Source: an uncultured Christensenellaceae bacterium (lineage in GTDB: Bacteria > Bacillota > Clostridia > Christensenellales > Pumilibacteraceae). From it: a stretch of DNA of 64,000 nucleotides. The notes under the pieces are model-generated. The model had not been told where the DNA came from, searched no databases, and saw nothing but the letters and a program-made list of their open reading frames with translations. Positions 35,454 to 45,200 of the stretch are shown here, piece by piece. Where the stretch lies: NCBI GenBank assembly GCA_910586925.1, contig CAJUKG010000011.1, forward strand, positions 8,905 to 72,904, written 5' to 3'. Numbering within the stretch: the first letter of the stretch is position 1; every line of letters begins with the position of its first letter. Position numbers and translations under genes: made by a program.

Positions 35454-38400
35454 TTAATATTCGTCTTCGTCGTCTTTTTTGACGACTGCTTTTTCGGTTA
35501 TTTTGATTATGTCTTTCGCGATAAGCACGTCGACGACGACTGCGCCCGCAGCCAACAAGCCGATGATGACCCAACCGACGATGATGCCTATTTGCCAAGG
35601 CGACATATCGTAGTAAATATAATCGCCGGGAGCCATGCCCATCATGATGTTCGAGTTGGCTTTATTATACAAAAGATGTCTTGTGGAGTTCTTGAGCCAC
35701 CATACCGCAGTTTTGCTCTCGGTATCGTACAACCCCTGCGTACCGTTATTGGTAAGCGTCAGGTTTTGTCCGCGACGGAGCGCGAGGTCGGTCGTCATGT
35801 ACGTATCGGGTTCGCCGCCCGCGTCGGTAAGCACAGTGCCCGTAAAGTTCCACTCGTTGCGGAGTATGCCGTTTATGGAGATCGACGCGCCGCCGTAAGT
35901 AGCACCGATACGGTTATAGCAAGTCATGATACCGGTAGCCGCGCTCATGGTCTTTTCAGCCATCTTGTACTCGCCCGTCGCTTCGTCGACAGCGTAATAC
36001 TTGACTTGCATTTTGGCTTCTTTCATGTATATTTCCCACGCGCGCAAGTATACTTCTCTGAACGCCTGTTCGTTCACCCAAGAGCAGTAGCCGTTATCTT
36101 GACGGTGATATTCCTGATCGTTCAATACGTAATGCTTCATGTACACTATAAGTCCTTTCCCGGACGCGCCCGAAGCCTCTGCCATGCCTATTTTGCCGCA
36201 AAGCACGGGATCTTCCGAATAATACTCATAGTTGCGTCCGCCGAACGCGCTGCGGTGCTGGTTCATACCGAAACCGTAAAGTCCGGTAATAGGCGCGCCG
36301 TCCGTCTGCTTTTGTTGGTACGCTTCCTCGCCGAACGTTTCGCCGAGTTCTTTAGCGAGTTTCGTGTTGAACGTCGCGGCGACCATAGGCGCGCCGCAGT
36401 ACCACTTGTTTACGCCGTTAATCGTGAGCGAATGACCGTAATAGCCGTACGGCGAGTCGGTATCCCAAGTTTTGGGAACGCCGTTCTCCTCGTCCGCAGG
36501 GGCTTGCCAGCCGCCGTTGGAGAACATATACGCCATGGATTCCACCGTGAACTGATTGATGAAATCGTCCCATTTCGCGTCGTCGAAATCCACGCCGCGC
36601 ATATCCGAAAGAGTATAGCTCGTTTTATCGGTGTTCACATCGGGCATTCCCGAGATCGCATTGCCTTTTTCGTCCACGCCGTTCTGTTCGCTATCCGCCC
36701 AAACGTCGTATTTGGCGATCTGTTTCAAAGCCCTCGCATCGGAAAGTATGTAATCCTGCCCCGCGGGTGCGGTCGGGAACGACGCTTTGAAGTCCGCACG
36801 CGTGAAATCGTGGATATACCCGTCGCCCGTCGAACCTTCGTTGTAAGCCTTGAATTTATAGTTGGTTTCGTCGTCCATAACGTTGGTGGCGATTTTTTCG
36901 TCGGTAATTCTCTTGCCCGCGCCCGCGGCGTTGAATACGACTTTTTCGTTCAACGTATCCTTCCACAGACGTTTTGCTTTATCTTCGGCGTTCATGCCGT
37001 CGATCACCGCCCAGCTGTGGCTACCGTATTCGTCGAGCGCGAGATAGAAATTGTAATCGCCTTTATCGAGCAAATACGCTTTTTCGGTCTTGTAGTCGTA
37101 AGAAGTAAAGTAGTCGCGCTTGATCTCTATATCGACGGTTTCGCTTTTGCCCGCGCCGAGTTCTTCCGTTTTGGCAAAACCGCCGAGCGTAACGTGCGCC
37201 TTTTCCACCTGACCTTTTTCGTAAGGAACGTTGACGTAGATCTGCGCAACGCCCTTGCCCGGTTTCGAGCCTGTATTCGTGACTTTTACTTTGAACTTGT
37301 ACGTTTGAGTAGCGGCGTCATACGTCGGCGTTTCGGCATATTCCTGCGAGAACGTCGTGTACGACAAGCCGTATCCGAACGGATACACTACCGCTTTATC
37401 GTAATCGTAGCCTTGATAATTGCCGTTTGCAGCCTCTTTGGCAGCCGTTTCGTGATACCTGTAACCGATGTATATGCCTTCTTCGTATTCGACGAAGTAC
37501 GAGCTTGTGGCATACGAATTGAGCGACGCGCTGTTTTCGTATTTGAAGTCGGAGAAGTTTACGTACGTCGGCTCGTTGCGAAGCGTGCGCGCATAAATAT
37601 CGGGCGTGTGACCAGAAGGATTGACCTTGCCGTTAAGAATGTTTGCGAGTGCCGTGCCGCCTTGCGAGCCGCAGCAGCCCGCCCAGATAGCGGCGACTAT
37701 ATTGCTCACGTCGTATTTGTCTTTGCTGTACGGATCGGTATAAATGCCGTTCTCGACGTTGGGATCGTTCTCGTCCAAGAACCCGAGTTCCATCGTGTTG
37801 GCGGCGTTGATTATTACTATTACTTTATCGAAGTTTTTGCAAGCGTAGTCGATGAGTTTCATCTCCGCGCGGTTTGCGGTAAGACCGGTACGGTTATTCT
37901 CCGCCGCGCCCGAGTTCATCACCTGATCGTTGCCTTCGCCCGAATTTCTTTTGAGCGTGACGACTGCGGTTTTGTATTCCGAGAACGAGTTTTTAACCGC
38001 GTCGAGAGTGCTTTCGACTTCCGCTTCTTTCAATTCGGCTTTGGCGTATATATTGGTCGAATTTACGTTGGGGTTGGTGGAAAATGCGTTTTCCAAACCT
38101 TTATGCAACGAGATCGCGCCCGCCGTCGTCGCGGGGTCCTCGCCGCCCGACATGTTGTTGTGCCAACCGTAATAACCCAAAAGCGTCAATTTCGCGTCTG
38201 CCGCGAGCGGGAGTGCGTTGTTCTTGTTTTTGAGAAGAACCATGCCTTCTTCCGCCGTGCGTTGGGTCATTTCCTGCGCGAGTTTGAGAGCTTCTTCCTT
38301 GCTCGAAGTCTTGAAGTCTATGTAATCGCCTTCGAGATCGGAACTCGACACCACGTGCCGTTTGCCGGTGCCCAAAAACTGATCCATATATTCGCGCATG

Positions 38401-38498
38401 GAATACATAATGCAGGTTACGGCTATCATAATCGCGAGCAGTGCGCCCGCTATTGCGGTTATGAGCGTAATGAGCTTGTTCTTTTTGCTTAATGCCAT
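35454..38498 (-). CDS. Permuted GH3 glycoside hydrolase with membrane anchors at both ends
   Basis: 1,014 residues. Domain order is reversed relative to classic GH3: an N-terminal membrane helix (10-33), then the alpha/beta-sandwich GH3_C domain (about 70-400: MTQRTAEEGMVLLKNKNNAL), a fibronectin-III-like domain (about 410-520), then the TIM-barrel GH3_N domain (about 590-930: GGRNYEYYSEDPVL and MKHYVLNDQE), and a C-terminal helix (about 960-990) followed by an acidic tail. The nucleophile Asp is in GTVLTDAGGEPDTY (about 891). Probably an extracellular beta-glucosidase-like enzyme; substrate unknown. CAAGGAGACAATT precedes the ATG. Last gene of a three-gene operon. Confidence 0.9.
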   Translation of the reverse strand: MALSKKNKLITLITAIAGALLAIMIAVTCIMYSMREYMDQFLGTGKRHVVSSSDLEGDYIDFKTSSKEEALKLAQEMTQRTAEEGMVLLKNKNNALPLAADAKLTLLGYYGWHNNMSGGEDPATTAGAISLHKGLENAFSTNPNVNSTNIYAKAELKEAEVESTLDAVKNSFSEYKTAVVTLKRNSGEGNDQVMNSGAAENNRTGLTANRAEMKLIDYACKNFDKVIVIINAANTMELGFLDENDPNVENGIYTDPYSKDKYDVSNIVAAIWAGCCGSQGGTALANILNGKVNPSGHTPDIYARTLRNEPTYVNFSDFKYENSASLNSYATSSYFVEYEEGIYIGYRYHETAAKEAANGNYQGYDYDKAVVYPFGYGLSYTTFSQEYAETPTYDAATQTYKFKVKVTNTGSKPGKGVAQIYVNVPYEKGQVEKAHVTLGGFAKTEELGAGKSETVDIEIKRDYFTSYDYKTEKAYLLDKGDYNFYLALDEYGSHSWAVIDGMNAEDKAKRLWKDTLNEKVVFNAAGAGKRITDEKIATNVMDDETNYKFKAYNEGSTGDGYIHDFTRADFKASFPTAPAGQDYILSDARALKQIAKYDVWADSEQNGVDEKGNAISGMPDVNTDKTSYTLSDMRGVDFDDAKWDDFINQFTVESMAYMFSNGGWQAPADEENGVPKTWDTDSPYGYYGHSLTINGVNKWYCGAPMVAATFNTKLAKELGETFGEEAYQQKQTDGAPITGLYGFGMNQHRSAFGGRNYEYYSEDPVLCGKIGMAEASGASGKGLIVYMKHYVLNDQEYHRQDNGYCSWVNEQAFREVYLRAWEIYMKEAKMQVKYYAVDEATGEYKMAEKTMSAATGIMTCYNRIGATYGGASISINGILRNEWNFTGTVLTDAGGEPDTYMTTDLALRRGQNLTLTNNGTQGLYDTESKTAVWWLKNSTRHLLYNKANSNIMMGMAPGDYIYYDMSPWQIGIIVGWVIIGLLAAGAVVVDVLIAKDIIKITEKAVVKKDDEDEY

Positions 38499-38513
38499 AA
38501 TTGTCTCCTTGTT

Positions 38514-39194
38514 TTATTGATTATTATTGTTGCCGTTGGAAACGGGTTTGTTCGCACGCACGTAATTTCTCTGATAAATCAGGAACATGCCGCGAAAAGT
38601 CTTGAATGCCGCCACGAGTACGCACACGATGCAGAGAAATATGGGATAGAACAGCGTTTTGTACGTTCCCGCCTCGATCGCAGGAAGAAGATATTGATTT
38701 TTGAAACCGACGCCCGCGCCCATGTCCGTTGCGGTACCCACCGAAACGGATGCGCAACATGCGAGAATGATCCCGCCTATGACGAGTGCGCCCGCCGTAA
38801 CGAACTCGCACACCGCTTTGCCTCGGTTTTTCATTCTGCTCGATACTGCGGCACAAACGATTATCGCGAGTATCGGCAGTACGATGCCGATTATGAGTGC
38901 GGCGTTCGTGTCGAAATCCCAAGTATTCGGCACGTAATCGCCGGCTATCGTACTCTGTTCTTCAAACAGACACAGAATCTTAAGCGGCGGATAACCGCAA
39001 CCGAGGAACGCGAGCTGCCAACCGTAATAGTTGTACCCCTTGGTGTATTTGCCTATATCGGTCGTAAGCTGCGTTGCCGGCATAAGGCAAAACAGTACGA
39101 TCAGCAACGCGACGGCTATCCCCGAGCACAGCGATACGATTTTGAATATTTTCCCGAGTTTTTTTAATTTTGCCGATTTTTCCGTATACTCCAT
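38514..39194 (-). CDS. Membrane protein of unknown function in the GH3 operon
   Basis: 226 residues, four hydrophobic segments (about 16-38, 98-118, 130-152, 182-205), a soluble loop after the first, and an Asn-rich C-terminus (NGNNNNQ). Not recognised. It sits 15 bases before the GH3 gene and 9 after the lipoprotein gene, so it is probably an accessory of the same surface system. Confidence 0.6.
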   Translation of the reverse strand: MEYTEKSAKLKKLGKIFKIVSLCSGIAVALLIVLFCLMPATQLTTDIGKYTKGYNYYGWQLAFLGCGYPPLKILCLFEEQSTIAGDYVPNTWDFDTNAALIIGIVLPILAIIVCAAVSSRMKNRGKAVCEFVTAGALVIGGIILACCASVSVGTATDMGAGVGFKNQYLLPAIEAGTYKTLFYPIFLCIVCVLVAAFKTFRGMFLIYQRNYVRANKPVSNGNNNNQ

Positions 39195-39203
39195 GACGAT
39201 TCG

Positions 39204-40442
39204 TTAAGCCTCCGGTTTTTCAAACGTCAAGTCGTAGGTCTTGTCGGGAGTAAACGGATTTCCGCCTTTTACAGTCCACGTAATATGTATAGAATCGACG
39301 AATTCCTCTCCGTCTATGATGATCGTGTCGCCCTCTTTCGTGTACGTCGAGGAAAACACCGTCTTGGAACCTTCCTTGATATTAACGTAGCCTTTTGCGG
39401 TGAGTTCCAAAATATAATCTGCGCTCGCGCCTTCCGCGCCGTTCCACGTTTCCACCACTTCGCCCTCGAAGTCGGAGGATACGTATCTGTCCCACGTATA
39501 TTTAGACGTATCGCAGGACGCGTAAAGCGTCATCGTCGAACTGCCGCCGAACCCGCCCGAAACGGTGTATTTCATGCGATAACCCTCGCGACCCGCGACA
39601 TCGCAATATGCGTTCGTCGTAAAATCGGTCGTTCCTATCTTGCCCGAAATGACATGGTTTTGCTTATCTTCCGTCCAATTCCCTTTTCCGTTATACGTAA
39701 GACTGTTGGACGTGCCGGAAAGGGAAACGACCCCGCCGTTCGGCATCAGGTACACGTATGCCGAACTCAGATTTCCGCTGCCGCCTTCCGCGCCGCCGCG
39801 AAACATATATGTGCATTTGCGTTCTTCGTTTACGACATAGTTCGCATTCAACGACTTGCGATACGCGGAATCTTTCGCCTCGAATTTGACGAGGGTTTCG
39901 GCGGCTTTCTCCCCGCCTATCTCGGGCGACATATAATAATAGAAATAATGTCTGCCCGACGTTTTGTCGAAGTTCACTACTATCTCGGTATTGTTTCCGT
40001 CGTTGAACTTAACGGTGTATCCCCAACCTTTTTCTTCCGTCCAACTTCCGCCCAATTCGAAATCGAATTGCGAGTAATCGGTATTGTCCTCTTCATCGTT
40101 CGATTCTTCGGCTGCGGCTGCGGGGAAACCGCCTCCCGGTCCTCCGGGACCGCCGGGTCCTCCGGGACCGCCTGTGCCGCCCGTCGATGCTTTACCGCCG
40201 CAAACACCTTTCAACGTCAAGGTGTTATCCTTTTTCAAGTCGACTGCCAAATTGAATTTTTTGGACGCCAACGTGACCGACGTATCCCAATTTGTTCCGT
40301 CGACCGCTACGAATCCGAGAACGCCGTCGGTCGGTCCGTTGGTATTTACAGGCTCGTCCGCGGCACACGCGACAAGTCCTCCGCATACCAAAGCCGCTAT
40401 CAGCGCACCGGATAAGAGAGATAATGTTTTGCTCTTTTTCAT
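39204..40442 (-). CDS. Lipoprotein with Gly-Gly-Pro repeat linker
   Basis: 412 residues from ATG 40442, chosen because GGAGGG lies 5 bases upstream. Lipoprotein signal ends GGLVAC. After about 60 residues comes a GGPGGPGGPGGPGGG linker followed by an acidic segment (EESNDEEDN), then a beta-rich region with repeated lipocalin-like strands (GGSWTEEKGWGYTVKF; GNWTEDKQNHVISG; FEGEVVETWNG). Function unknown; first gene of the GH3 operon, so it may bind glycan. The linker is encoded by near-identical GGxCCx triplets and could vary in length. Confidence 0.65.
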   Translation of the reverse strand: MKKSKTLSLLSGALIAALVCGGLVACAADEPVNTNGPTDGVLGFVAVDGTNWDTSVTLASKKFNLAVDLKKDNTLTLKGVCGGKASTGGTGGPGGPGGPGGPGGGFPAAAAEESNDEEDNTDYSQFDFELGGSWTEEKGWGYTVKFNDGNNTEIVVNFDKTSGRHYFYYYMSPEIGGEKAAETLVKFEAKDSAYRKSLNANYVVNEERKCTYMFRGGAEGGSGNLSSAYVYLMPNGGVVSLSGTSNSLTYNGKGNWTEDKQNHVISGKIGTTDFTTNAYCDVAGREGYRMKYTVSGGFGGSSTMTLYASCDTSKYTWDRYVSSDFEGEVVETWNGAEGASADYILELTAKGYVNIKEGSKTVFSSTYTKEGDTIIIDGEEFVDSIHITWTVKGGNPFTPDKTYDLTFEKPEA

Positions 40443-40485
40443 TTTACCCTCCAAAATATTAACCGCATTTACGTCGGTTTGTTAC

Positions 40486-40491
40486 AGTATA
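40486..40491 (-). promoter_or_regulatory. Extended -10 promoter of the GH3 operon
   Basis: TATACT at 40491-40486 preceded by TGT (TGnTATACT), without a recognisable -35 17 bp upstream. Leader about 37 bases with an AACCG/CGGTT inverted repeat (40461-40479), a possible regulator site. Confidence 0.45.
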
Positions 40492-40669
40492 ACACCGCAA
40501 ATACAACCGAACACATTTTGCGTATATTCGACATTACGTGTCGCATAAATGCCCTCTTGCAAATCGCAAACGGCAATTATCGTTGCAGAAACGACAAAAA
40601 AACTCCCGTTCGTCACAAAAAACGGTCGTTCGTATCATTAACGCATTATACACATATTTTTCGGCACGC

Positions 40670-40702
40670 AAAATCCCGCCGAGAAATCTTCTCTGCGGGA
40701 TC
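40670..40702 (-). terminator. Intrinsic terminator after cytosolic GH32 gene
   Basis: Minus-strand stem ATCCCGCAGAGAA/TTCTCGGCGGGAT with a 3-base loop and one mismatch, followed by TTTGCG. The remaining sequence up to 40455 (about 215 bases) holds the GH3-operon promoter and poly-T/poly-A runs, no gene. Confidence 0.75.
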
Positions 40703-40718
40703 TGTCGTTATTATTCGT

Positions 40719-42077
40719 TTATTTTGCGGGGCTTATATCGTATCGCGTATACACGCACTCGTCTGCGTCGAGATTAAGCTCCAAGCCGTCCGCGCCGTCG
40801 GGCGGATAGATCGTCGAAGTGAGGACTCTGCCGTTCTCGAAAATCTCCACCGAATACTTATCCATGACGACGGTCAGCTGCGTTTCGTACCCGCTGCCGA
40901 ACGGCATTCTGCGTATCCCGCGAACGCTGTCGGGGTCTTTTTCGTGCATTCTTATTTCCGCGCCCGAATTCGACCTGTCGAATACCCACTCGCCGCCTAC
41001 GAGCTTGAGCGAAGTAAAGCAATCTCCGCCGCAGCGCATTTTGAGGTCGAGCGACCGCAAATTCTTCGCCGAAACGGTGAACATGCCCGTTATCATCTTA
41101 TCGGACAGCGTGCTTTTGATTTTCTTCGCGACGCCCGCCTGCGTGACGATCGCGGGGGTTTGCATCATTCTGCCGCCGACTATTTCGATGCGCCGCGGCA
41201 CCGTGAGCATGCCCGCAAACCCGTATATGTACGACGGATGGTTACGGTCCCACATATCCATCCAGCCTATCATTAAATTCTCGTCGAGAAAAGTTTGCGG
41301 CGCGTAAAAATCGAAACCGTAGTCGCATATATGCCCGCAGTCACTGCCCGAAAACCGCTTGTTTTTGTAATCGAGCTTGCCGAGCACATACCGCGTGGTA
41401 TGTATATTGAGATGCCGACTGCCGTCCATCGGCGCGAATTGCTCGCTGTAAATAAGCACGCCGAGTTCGGGCTTGTAGTCGGGACACTCGAGCATTATAC
41501 CCGCGCAATCCCTGCCGAACACGTCGAACTCGAACGTCCATTTCATAAGATCGTCGGACGAGTACACGAGAAGCCTGCCGCGTCCGTGCCGCTTCCGCGC
41601 CGCGATGATAGCATAGAACTTGCCGTTCTCGCGCCACACCTTCGGGTCGCGAAAATCTTCGGGGACGTAATCATCGGGCAAATCGTCCTCCGAAATAACT
41701 ACGCCGAGTTTGGAGAAAGATACGCCGTCATCGCTTTTCGCGAGGCACTGCACCTGCCGCACCGCGCTTCCGCCGCCGTTTAAGCTGTGACCTGTGTACA
41801 TTAGATAAAGACTGCCGTTCCATTCGATCGCACTGCCCGAAAAGCATCCGTCGCGATCGTACTTTCTGTCGGGATACAGCGCGTTGGGCAGGATCTCCCA
41901 ATGCGTGAGATCGTCGCTCACCGCGTGTCCCCAAATCATCGGACCCCAAAAAGTATCGGCGGGATACGACTGATAAAAAGCGTGATACCTGCCCTTGAAC
42001 TTGATAAGACCGTTGGGATCGTTTATCCAGCCTTGTTCGGCGGCTATATGAATTTCCGGTAAAAACTTGTTCTGCAT
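40719..42077 (-). CDS. Cytosolic GH32 beta-fructosidase / sucrose-6-phosphate hydrolase
   Basis: 452 residues, no signal peptide, so intracellular. GH32 motifs: nucleophile Asp20 in WINDPNG, transition-state Asp in EDFRDPKVW (about 137), acid/base Glu in MLECPDYK (about 193). A C-terminal beta-sandwich follows (about 310-450). It would split imported sucrose, sucrose-6-phosphate or short fructans into fructose. It sits just after the fructan operon but has its own promoter and terminator. Confidence 0.92.
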   Translation of the reverse strand: MQNKFLPEIHIAAEQGWINDPNGLIKFKGRYHAFYQSYPADTFWGPMIWGHAVSDDLTHWEILPNALYPDRKYDRDGCFSGSAIEWNGSLYLMYTGHSLNGGGSAVRQVQCLAKSDDGVSFSKLGVVISEDDLPDDYVPEDFRDPKVWRENGKFYAIIAARKRHGRGRLLVYSSDDLMKWTFEFDVFGRDCAGIMLECPDYKPELGVLIYSEQFAPMDGSRHLNIHTTRYVLGKLDYKNKRFSGSDCGHICDYGFDFYAPQTFLDENLMIGWMDMWDRNHPSYIYGFAGMLTVPRRIEIVGGRMMQTPAIVTQAGVAKKIKSTLSDKMITGMFTVSAKNLRSLDLKMRCGGDCFTSLKLVGGEWVFDRSNSGAEIRMHEKDPDSVRGIRRMPFGSGYETQLTVVMDKYSVEIFENGRVLTSTIYPPDGADGLELNLDADECVYTRYDISPAK

Positions 42078-42111
42078 AACCTATTGCCTATAGAGTAGTA
42101 AATCGGTACGC

Positions 42112-42132
42112 CCGCCCGCATGATGCGGGCGG
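42112..42132. promoter_or_regulatory. 21-base palindrome in GH32 leader
   Basis: CCGCCCGCAT/ATGCGGGCGG arms of 10 bases around one centre base, lying between the GH32 promoter and its start codon and 70 bases after the end of the fructan operon. No U tract follows on the minus strand. It could stabilise the message, bind a regulator, or end the operon. Confidence 0.5.
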
Positions 42133-42150
42133 TGCGTCCGTGTGTAGTAT

Positions 42151-42179
42151 AAATTAGCACTTTTCGCAACAAATGTCAA
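42151..42179 (-). promoter_or_regulatory. Promoter of cytosolic GH32 gene
   Basis: TTGACA at 42179-42174 and TAATTT at 42156-42151, 17-bp spacer. The -35 lies 24 bases after the stop of the 1,233-aa lipoprotein gene. No copy of the TGGAAACGTTTCCA operator is present. Confidence 0.65.
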
Positions 42180-42202
42180 ACGATATTAATGACGTTTTTC
42201 TA

Positions 42203-45200
42203 CTATTCGTTGTCAGCTTGAGTAAGCCTATCGGTAGGCTCCGTAAAGCCCTCGGGCACTTCTTCCGCCGTCACATAATATGTAACAAGGTCATCGAATA
42301 ACACCATTCCGAAACCGCCCTCGAGCCAATTATCGACTATACGCACATAAATATCCTGACCCATAAATTCGGAAAGATTTACTTTGTACTTATTGAGCGT
42401 CATGCCGCTGACTTTATTTTCATCACCATCGAAACCGCCTGCGTCGATAAAATCTTGATTGTCGAACTTCTTCAAAACAACATTATCCGACGCCCTGACT
42501 ATCTCGACATATTGAGCTTCGGGGTGCGACGCCGCGCCCATTCGGTATGTGATCCAGCCGCTGCCGCCCACTCTGAACACAGTGCTTGTAAGCGTGCCCG
42601 CCTCCGTCTTGCCTTCTTTACCCCATAGGAAATACTTGCCTTCTTTTTGGTGTAAAATGCCTTCGAAATACGTATTGAAATCGACCACGTTATCCACCAT
42701 GTTTCCCGTAGCCGTCCAACCGTTTATGTTGCCGAACTCGAAGCCGCCGTTTACTACATTATACAGATAGTTCGCAGGCTCTGCGAAATCCGCGGGCACG
42801 TCCTCCGCCGTCGCATAATATGTAGCGAGGTCGTCGAACAGCACCCTGCCGTAATCTCCGCCAAGCCAATTATCGACTATACGCACGTAAACGTCACGTC
42901 CCATAAATTCGGAAAGGTCTACTTTGTACTTATTGAGCGTCATGCCGCTGTTTTTATTTGCGTCGCCGTCAAATGCGCCCGCGTCGATAAAATCTTGATT
43001 GATGAACTTTTTCAAAACGACATTATCCGACGCACCGACTATCTCGACATATTGGGCTTCGAAATGCTTTGCCGAGCCTATTCTATAAGTGATCCAACCG
43101 CTGCCGCCCACTCTGAACGTAGTGCTTGTAAGCGTGCCTGCTTCGGTCTTGCCTTCTTTGCCCCATAAGAAGTACTTGCCTTCTTTTTGGTGCGAAACGC
43201 CTTCGAAATACGTATCGAAATCGACTACGGTTTCGACCAGATTTCCGGTCGCCTTCCAACCGCCGATATTGCCGAGTTCGAAGCCGCCGTTATACACGCT
43301 GTACAGACAATCGGTAGCTTCGACGAATCCCGCGGGCACGTCTTCCGCTTTCGCGTAATATGTAGCGAGATCGTCGAACAGCATCATGCCTATGCCGCCG
43401 CCCACTCTGTTATCGGTCACTCGCGCATATACGCTTCTACCGATATAATCGGACAAATCCGCTTTATACTTGTTGAGCGTCATGCCGCTGACTTTATTCG
43501 CGTCGCCGTCGTATCCGCCCGCGTCCGTAAAGTTCTGATTGATAAACCTTTTCAACACGGTGTCGTCGGACGCGTCGACTATTTCGACGTACTGCTCGTT
43601 ATAATGCGACGCCGCGCCCATTCTGTACGTGATCCAACCGCTGCCGCCGACCGTAAACGTCGAGCTCGTAAGCGTGCCCGACTTGTTTTCGTCGCCCCAG
43701 AAGAAGTGCGTACCTTCCTGTTGATGCGAAAGTCCGTCCCAATATTCGGTAGCGGCGGAAACAGTGCCGTAATCATTCGGCGCGACCGTCCAACCGCTTG
43801 TATCGCCCGTTTCGAATCCGCCGTTGACTGCTCTGTATGCAGAAGTGTCGATAACGTTCAACGTATACGTGTAAGTAAGCGTGCCGCTGCCAGCCGTCGC
43901 CTCGTATGCGATTTTCACGGTGATCGCGACGGGCGTCGCTGTCAAACCGTACTCGCCCTCGGGTATCTCGAACGAATACTCGTCGGGCGTCGCTATCTCC
44001 GCCGACTCCGCGCCGTCGCCCACATTGACGGTGTACTTAAGCGTGGTATTGCCGTTTCTGATGACGTTTGCCGTTAAGTCGAGCACCACCGACTTCGGCG
44101 TGCTGTTTATAGCGAACAAATCGACGGTTTCCGCATGATCGACGTTTTCGTGCGTTATTTCGGGTGCGAGCACCGCGTTGGTGACCGTTATATTGAGAGT
44201 GACCGACGCTTTTTCGGCATCCTTGTACTTGATTACCATGGTGACGGTCACGCCTTCCGCCGTGTCGCTGCCCGCCGTTATCGTGAACTTGCCCTCCGAA
44301 ATTTCGGACAACGCGATTTTATCGGACTGCGTGGTTATATCGTACGTAATGCTCGAAAGTCCGTTCTCGTCGAAGTAGTCGGAAACGGTTATTTCTTTGC
44401 TTCCCGACGGCTCGATCACCAAGTTCTTTTCCGCACCCGTCTTTACCGACGGCTCGCGAAGCGCGAGCGCGCTCTGCGCCGCCGTAAGCGCGGCGGTTGC
44501 CGCATTTACGCGTTCGACGGTGGCAAAATCGTCGTTGCACAGGTTTTTCGCGTCGGTGAGCGCGTCCACAAAATCGTCATAGCTTTCTATCGTGTAGTCG
44601 CCCTGCTCGAGAACCCCGAGTGCCTCTGCGGACTCGATCGCGGCGTTTATGGCTGTTTTGTCGGCGTATGTGTTTACGGCGAGCGTCGCGCCTTTCGGCA
44701 CGTCGTTTACGCTCTTGTAATACGTAACGATCGAATCGGCGGAAACGACGTTCCAGCTTCCCGACACATTGTAGTCGTATATTACCGCTTTGCAATCCGC
44801 TATATCCTCGGCGTTGTCGAACACATAGTAGAATTGATTGAGCTTGCCTTCGCGTCCCGCGAACTTCGTATTGGCGAACTGAGCGAGTATTTTTCCGTTA
44901 CCGTCGATAAAACGAATACCCCCCCCCGCGCCTCCGAGCTTGAACGACACCGTCGCATTCGCTTTGAGGGTAAACGCCGAACTCGAGAGAGTGCCGACTT
45001 TATCTTCGCGGTTGACCTCTCCGCTCGCGTCGTCGTCCCACGTCCACCAAGAGAACAGGTAGTTGCCGTCCTTTTCGTACGCATTGCCGCCGCTCGCGTG
45101 ATTGCCGTTATTCCAATAACCGAAATCGTTTGTCACCGCGCCGAACGCATCGGATTCGTTCTCCCAGCTCGGCGTCCAGCCGTCGAGATTGCCTTTTTCA

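Noticed and set aside
40134..40200. Collagen-like domain in the GH3-operon lipoprotein
   Set aside because: The unit is Gly-Gly-Pro for only about 15 residues, not extended Gly-X-Y; treated as a linker.
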